The position numbers were made by a program, and so were the translations under genes. Shown here piece by piece: positions 61,835-64,000 of a stretch of DNA of 64,000 bases. This stretch comes from Bin5 sp022821545. Its GTDB lineage: Bacteria > Chloroflexota > Anaerolineae > Caldilineales > Caldilineaceae. Numbering within the stretch: the first letter of the stretch is position 1; each line of letters starts with the position of its first letter. Under the pieces are notes generated by a model. It was given only the letters and a program-made list of their open reading frames with translations. It did no database searches and was not told the origin of the DNA. The stretch spans positions 1,612,001 through 1,676,000 of the forward strand of contig CAXXLO010000002.1 of assembly GCA_963664085.2 (NCBI GenBank), written 5' to 3'.

Positions 61835-63019
61835 ATGACGAGACGGAGTAGCGCCTCACAATTTGTAGACAACTTTGCCCAGATAAAAGTTGTCGGCGTT
61901 GGTGGCGGCGGACAGAATGCGGTCAACCGCATGATCGAGGCAGACGTTCAGGGCGTAGAGTTTATTGCCGTCAATACCGATGCACAAGCCTTGATGCTCT
62001 CCAACGCGCCGCAGCGTGTGCGGATTGGAGATAAATTGACCAAAGGGCTTGGATCCGGCGGAAAGCCGGAAATCGGCCTGCGGGCAGCCGAGGAGAGCCG
62101 CGAAGAGATCGAGCAGCTGTTCGATGGCGCGGATATGGTTTTCGTGACCGCTGGTCTGGGCGGCGGTACGGGTTCCGGCGCGGCTCCGGTAATCTCCTCC
62201 ATCGCACGCGAATTGGGCGCGCTGACAATCGGCGTCGTTACCAAACCCTTTAACTTCGAAGGCACGCAGCGCCGCCGCATCGCCGAAAGCACGATGGGCC
62301 GCCTGCGCGAATCTGTCGATACTCTGATCACCGTCCCCAATGACCGGCTCCTGCATATCCTCGACAAGACCACCGGCATCCGCGAATCGTTCATCGTCGC
62401 CGACGATGTCCTGCGGCAGGGCATTCAGGGCATCAGTGAACTGATCACCGTGCCCGGTTTGATCAACTTGGACTTCGCCGACGTGCGCTCTATCATGATC
62501 GACGGCGGCGCCGCCTTGATGTCCATAGGCCGCGCCAGCGGTGAAAACCGCGCACAGGAAGCCGCTCAGCAGGCCGTTCACAGTTCCTTGCTGGATGTGT
62601 CGATCGAGGGTGCCCAGGGCATTCTCTTCAACGTCAAGGGCGGCGACAATCTGAGCCTGTTCGAAGTCAATGAGGCCGCCGAAATGATCAAGGCCAACGC
62701 CCATCCTGAAGCGAATATCATCTTCGGCGCCGTCATCGATGATAGTATGGAGGACGAGCTCCATATGACCGTCATTGCCACCGGCTTCGACAAGGACCGC
62801 CGTCCGGAACAGCCGCCCGCTTCGACCCGGCAGCCTGTCACCGGCAGCGTCCGACAAACCGGCGTTACCCAACCCCCGCCGAGCCAACCCGGCCCGTCGC
62901 AGCAACAGCCGCAGCCGAAGCCCAAAGAGCCAATCGACTTCCCCGTTCGTTCCTTCGACCGTGAGGACCTGGACATTCCGGCATTTCTGCGCCGCGCCAA
63001 GAACAACAACGGCCAGTAG
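61835..63019 (+). CDS. ftsZ: Cell division protein FtsZ
   Basis: Tubulin-like GTPase that forms the division ring. The protein has 394 residues. Start ATG 61835 has AAGGAG 8 nt upstream. The nucleotide loop begins with IKVVGVGGGGQNAVNRM (17-33), and the signature GGGTGSGAAP lies at about 109-118. The T7 loop NLDFADV is near residue 210. A Pro/Gln-rich linker (about 318-365) leads to the conserved C-terminal peptide DIPAFLRRAKNN, which binds FtsA. A strong terminator follows. The gene lies after ftsA, closing the dcw cluster. Confidence 0.98.
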   Translation: MTRRSSASQFVDNFAQIKVVGVGGGGQNAVNRMIEADVQGVEFIAVNTDAQALMLSNAPQRVRIGDKLTKGLGSGGKPEIGLRAAEESREEIEQLFDGADMVFVTAGLGGGTGSGAAPVISSIARELGALTIGVVTKPFNFEGTQRRRIAESTMGRLRESVDTLITVPNDRLLHILDKTTGIRESFIVADDVLRQGIQGISELITVPGLINLDFADVRSIMIDGGAALMSIGRASGENRAQEAAQQAVHSSLLDVSIEGAQGILFNVKGGDNLSLFEVNEAAEMIKANAHPEANIIFGAVIDDSMEDELHMTVIATGFDKDRRPEQPPASTRQPVTGSVRQTGVTQPPPSQPGPSQQQPQPKPKEPIDFPVRSFDREDLDIPAFLRRAKNNNGQ

Positions 63020-63056
63020 CGCCTCGGATAAGAGAACACGTACAATACGAAAGTCA

Positions 63057-63090
63057 AGAGAGCCCGGCAATGCCGCGGCTCTCTTTTTTG
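63057..63090 (+). terminator. Intrinsic terminator after ftsZ
   Basis: AGAGAGCC (63057-63064) pairs with GGCTCTCT (63077-63084), extended by an inner CGGC/GCCG pair (63065-63068 with 63072-63075), and ends in six T (63084-63089). It closes the cell wall and division operon. Confidence 0.92.
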
Positions 63091-63291
63091 CCTTGCGCAT
63101 GGAGAAAACTGCGCGGTCGGAAGGCGCCCATTTCACTCTTCTGCGCTCCCATTCCATCATTTCAGGACTGCGCGCATTGGTATGCGAAATCATTGTCTGT
63201 CGCCCCAATAACTGTTTGCGCGTCACCCGCGACTGTGATATATCTATGCTGACGTCCTGAAATAAGCACGCAAGCATCGTTGTACTACATG

Positions 63292-63320
63292 TTGTACCTC
63301 CCGGTGTAATATGATACAGT
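63292..63320 (+). promoter_or_regulatory. Candidate nrdR promoter with overlapping palindrome
   Basis: TTGTAC (63292-63297), 17-nt spacer, TACAGT (63315-63320). A near-perfect palindrome, GTAC-T-ACATGT-T-GTAC (63282-63297), overlaps the -35 box. The remainder of 63091-63281 holds no recognised feature. Confidence 0.5.
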
Positions 63321-63456
63321 ATGTAGGTTAGTCTCCGAACGAAATCCGTACTTGCGAAGTTGTCGAGGGACGCCGACCTGAACCCGTCTGAACCGAATTG
63401 AGCAGGGGAAACCGCGCTCCCAAGACCAGCCAAGCCCACTGATCGAGAGACGGTTG

Positions 63457-63960
63457 ATGCAATGTCCCCACTGCGGACACGGCAAGCACAGAGTGATCGA
63501 TACCCGCGACAGGGAAGAAACGGTCCGCCGCCGCCGTAAATGCTTAGATTGCGAGCAGCGCTTCACTACCTATGAGCATGTTGCGCCCAGCCTGCTCGTC
63601 TCCAAACGGGATGGCCACCGTGAACCCTTCGATTCTCAAAAACTGCTTGCCGGCATCCGCATCGCCTCTGTCAAACGGCCCGTCAGCAGTGAGCGCATGC
63701 AGAGCATTGCCAACTACGTCGAGGACCAAATTCAACGTTTAGGGCGCGCAGAGGTCACAAGCGAAATCATCGGAAATCTCGTGCTCGACCAGCTGGCCGA
63801 TGTCGATCAGGTGGCCTATATCCGATTCGCCAGCGTCTACCTCGATTTCAACGATCTGAGTGAGGTCCGCTCTGAAGTCGACCGGCTGATGGGACGCAGC
63901 GAACTGAATGGTGACGCCAACGGCCGGTTTGAACCTCCGCAAAGACCGTCTGCCAGTTGA
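63457..63960 (+). CDS. nrdR: Transcriptional repressor NrdR
   Basis: NrdR represses ribonucleotide reductase genes in response to bound (d)ATP. The protein has 167 residues from ATG 63457; TTG 63454 is an alternative. The zinc ribbon uses the four cysteines of CPHCGHGKHRVIDTRD (about 3-18) and RRRRKCLDCEQRFTTYE (about 25-41). The ATP-cone domain (about 49-139) has KRDGHREPFDSQKLLAGI. The C-terminal 20 residues are extra low-complexity sequence. It follows ftsZ after the terminator and probably has its own promoter. The target reductase gene may lie just past the window end. Confidence 0.96.
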   Translation: MQCPHCGHGKHRVIDTRDREETVRRRRKCLDCEQRFTTYEHVAPSLLVSKRDGHREPFDSQKLLAGIRIASVKRPVSSERMQSIANYVEDQIQRLGRAEVTSEIIGNLVLDQLADVDQVAYIRFASVYLDFNDLSEVRSEVDRLMGRSELNGDANGRFEPPQRPSAS

Positions 63961-64000
63961 ACAAGGCGCATCTGTCGACGCAGGCTCTGAGAGAGACCGG

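Noticed and set aside
61856..63439. Minus-strand open frame (527 codons) opposite ftsZ
   Set aside because: Shadow of ftsZ and its downstream region; the sequence has no protein-like pattern.

Overview
This window looks like a chromosomal segment of a Chloroflexota bacterium, probably Anaerolineae or Caldilineae. That placement is inferred from protein style and gene order, not from a database search. Support includes a short 197-residue EF-Ts, a large coiled-coil insertion in the RNA polymerase beta-prime subunit, GTG and TTG starts, a YerB/DUF3048 protein with an SH3 module, and a full peptidoglycan and division cluster ending in ftsQ-ftsA-ftsZ-nrdR. I see no phage, insertion sequence, CRISPR array, toxin-antitoxin pair or defence island. 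Nearly everything is core housekeeping, and the unusual content is mostly in gene order, leaders, palindromes and a few broken genes.

Layout. 1-1.5 kb: 3' part of 23S rRNA, 5S rRNA and a terminator. 1.7-2.4 kb: an orphan OmpR-type response regulator. 2.65-7.9 kb: rpsB-tsf-pyrH-frr-uppS-cdsA on the plus strand. 7.9-11.0 kb: a minus-strand operon slipin-DUF971-M50/CBS protease-rpe with a clear promoter. 11.3-14.1 kb: a DUF3048 protein and a convergent GNAT acetyltransferase. 14.1-14.45 kb: a likely replication origin with four DnaA boxes, followed by dnaA, recA, recX and rny. 20.9-22.8 kb: holB-ricT on the minus strand.

23.0-41.2 kb is a minus-strand information-processing supercluster, read as rpoB-rpoC, rpsL-rpsG-fusA-tuf, tRNA-Trp-secE-nusG-rplK-rplA-rplJ-rplL, then holB-ricT. 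Compared with the common bacterial order it is circularly permuted at tuf. The rpoB reading frame is broken by several frame changes within about 450 bp that also contain short direct repeats.

41.7-63.0 kb is the plus-strand dcw cluster: a three-repeat MraZ operator, mraZ-rsmH-ftsL-like-ftsI-murF-mraY-murD-ftsW-murG-two CvpA-like membrane genes-murC-(decayed P-loop kinase)-murB-ddl-ftsQ-ftsA-ftsZ. murE is absent from the cluster. nrdR closes the window with its own promoter and an overlapping palindrome.

The genes serve translation (ribosomal proteins, EF-Ts, EF-Tu, EF-G, RRF), transcription (RpoBC, NusG), replication and repair (DnaA, RecA, RecX, HolB), RNA decay (RNase Y beside its probable partner RicT), phospholipid and undecaprenyl carrier synthesis (CdsA, UppS), and wall synthesis with cytokinesis. 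Several leaders (recA, recX, tuf, rplJ) carry terminator-like hairpins before the start codon, which suggests attenuation. No clearly undescribed system was found. The best candidates for a second look are the slipin-DUF971-protease operon, the tandem CvpA-like pair inside the mur cluster, the leader terminators and the rpoB break.
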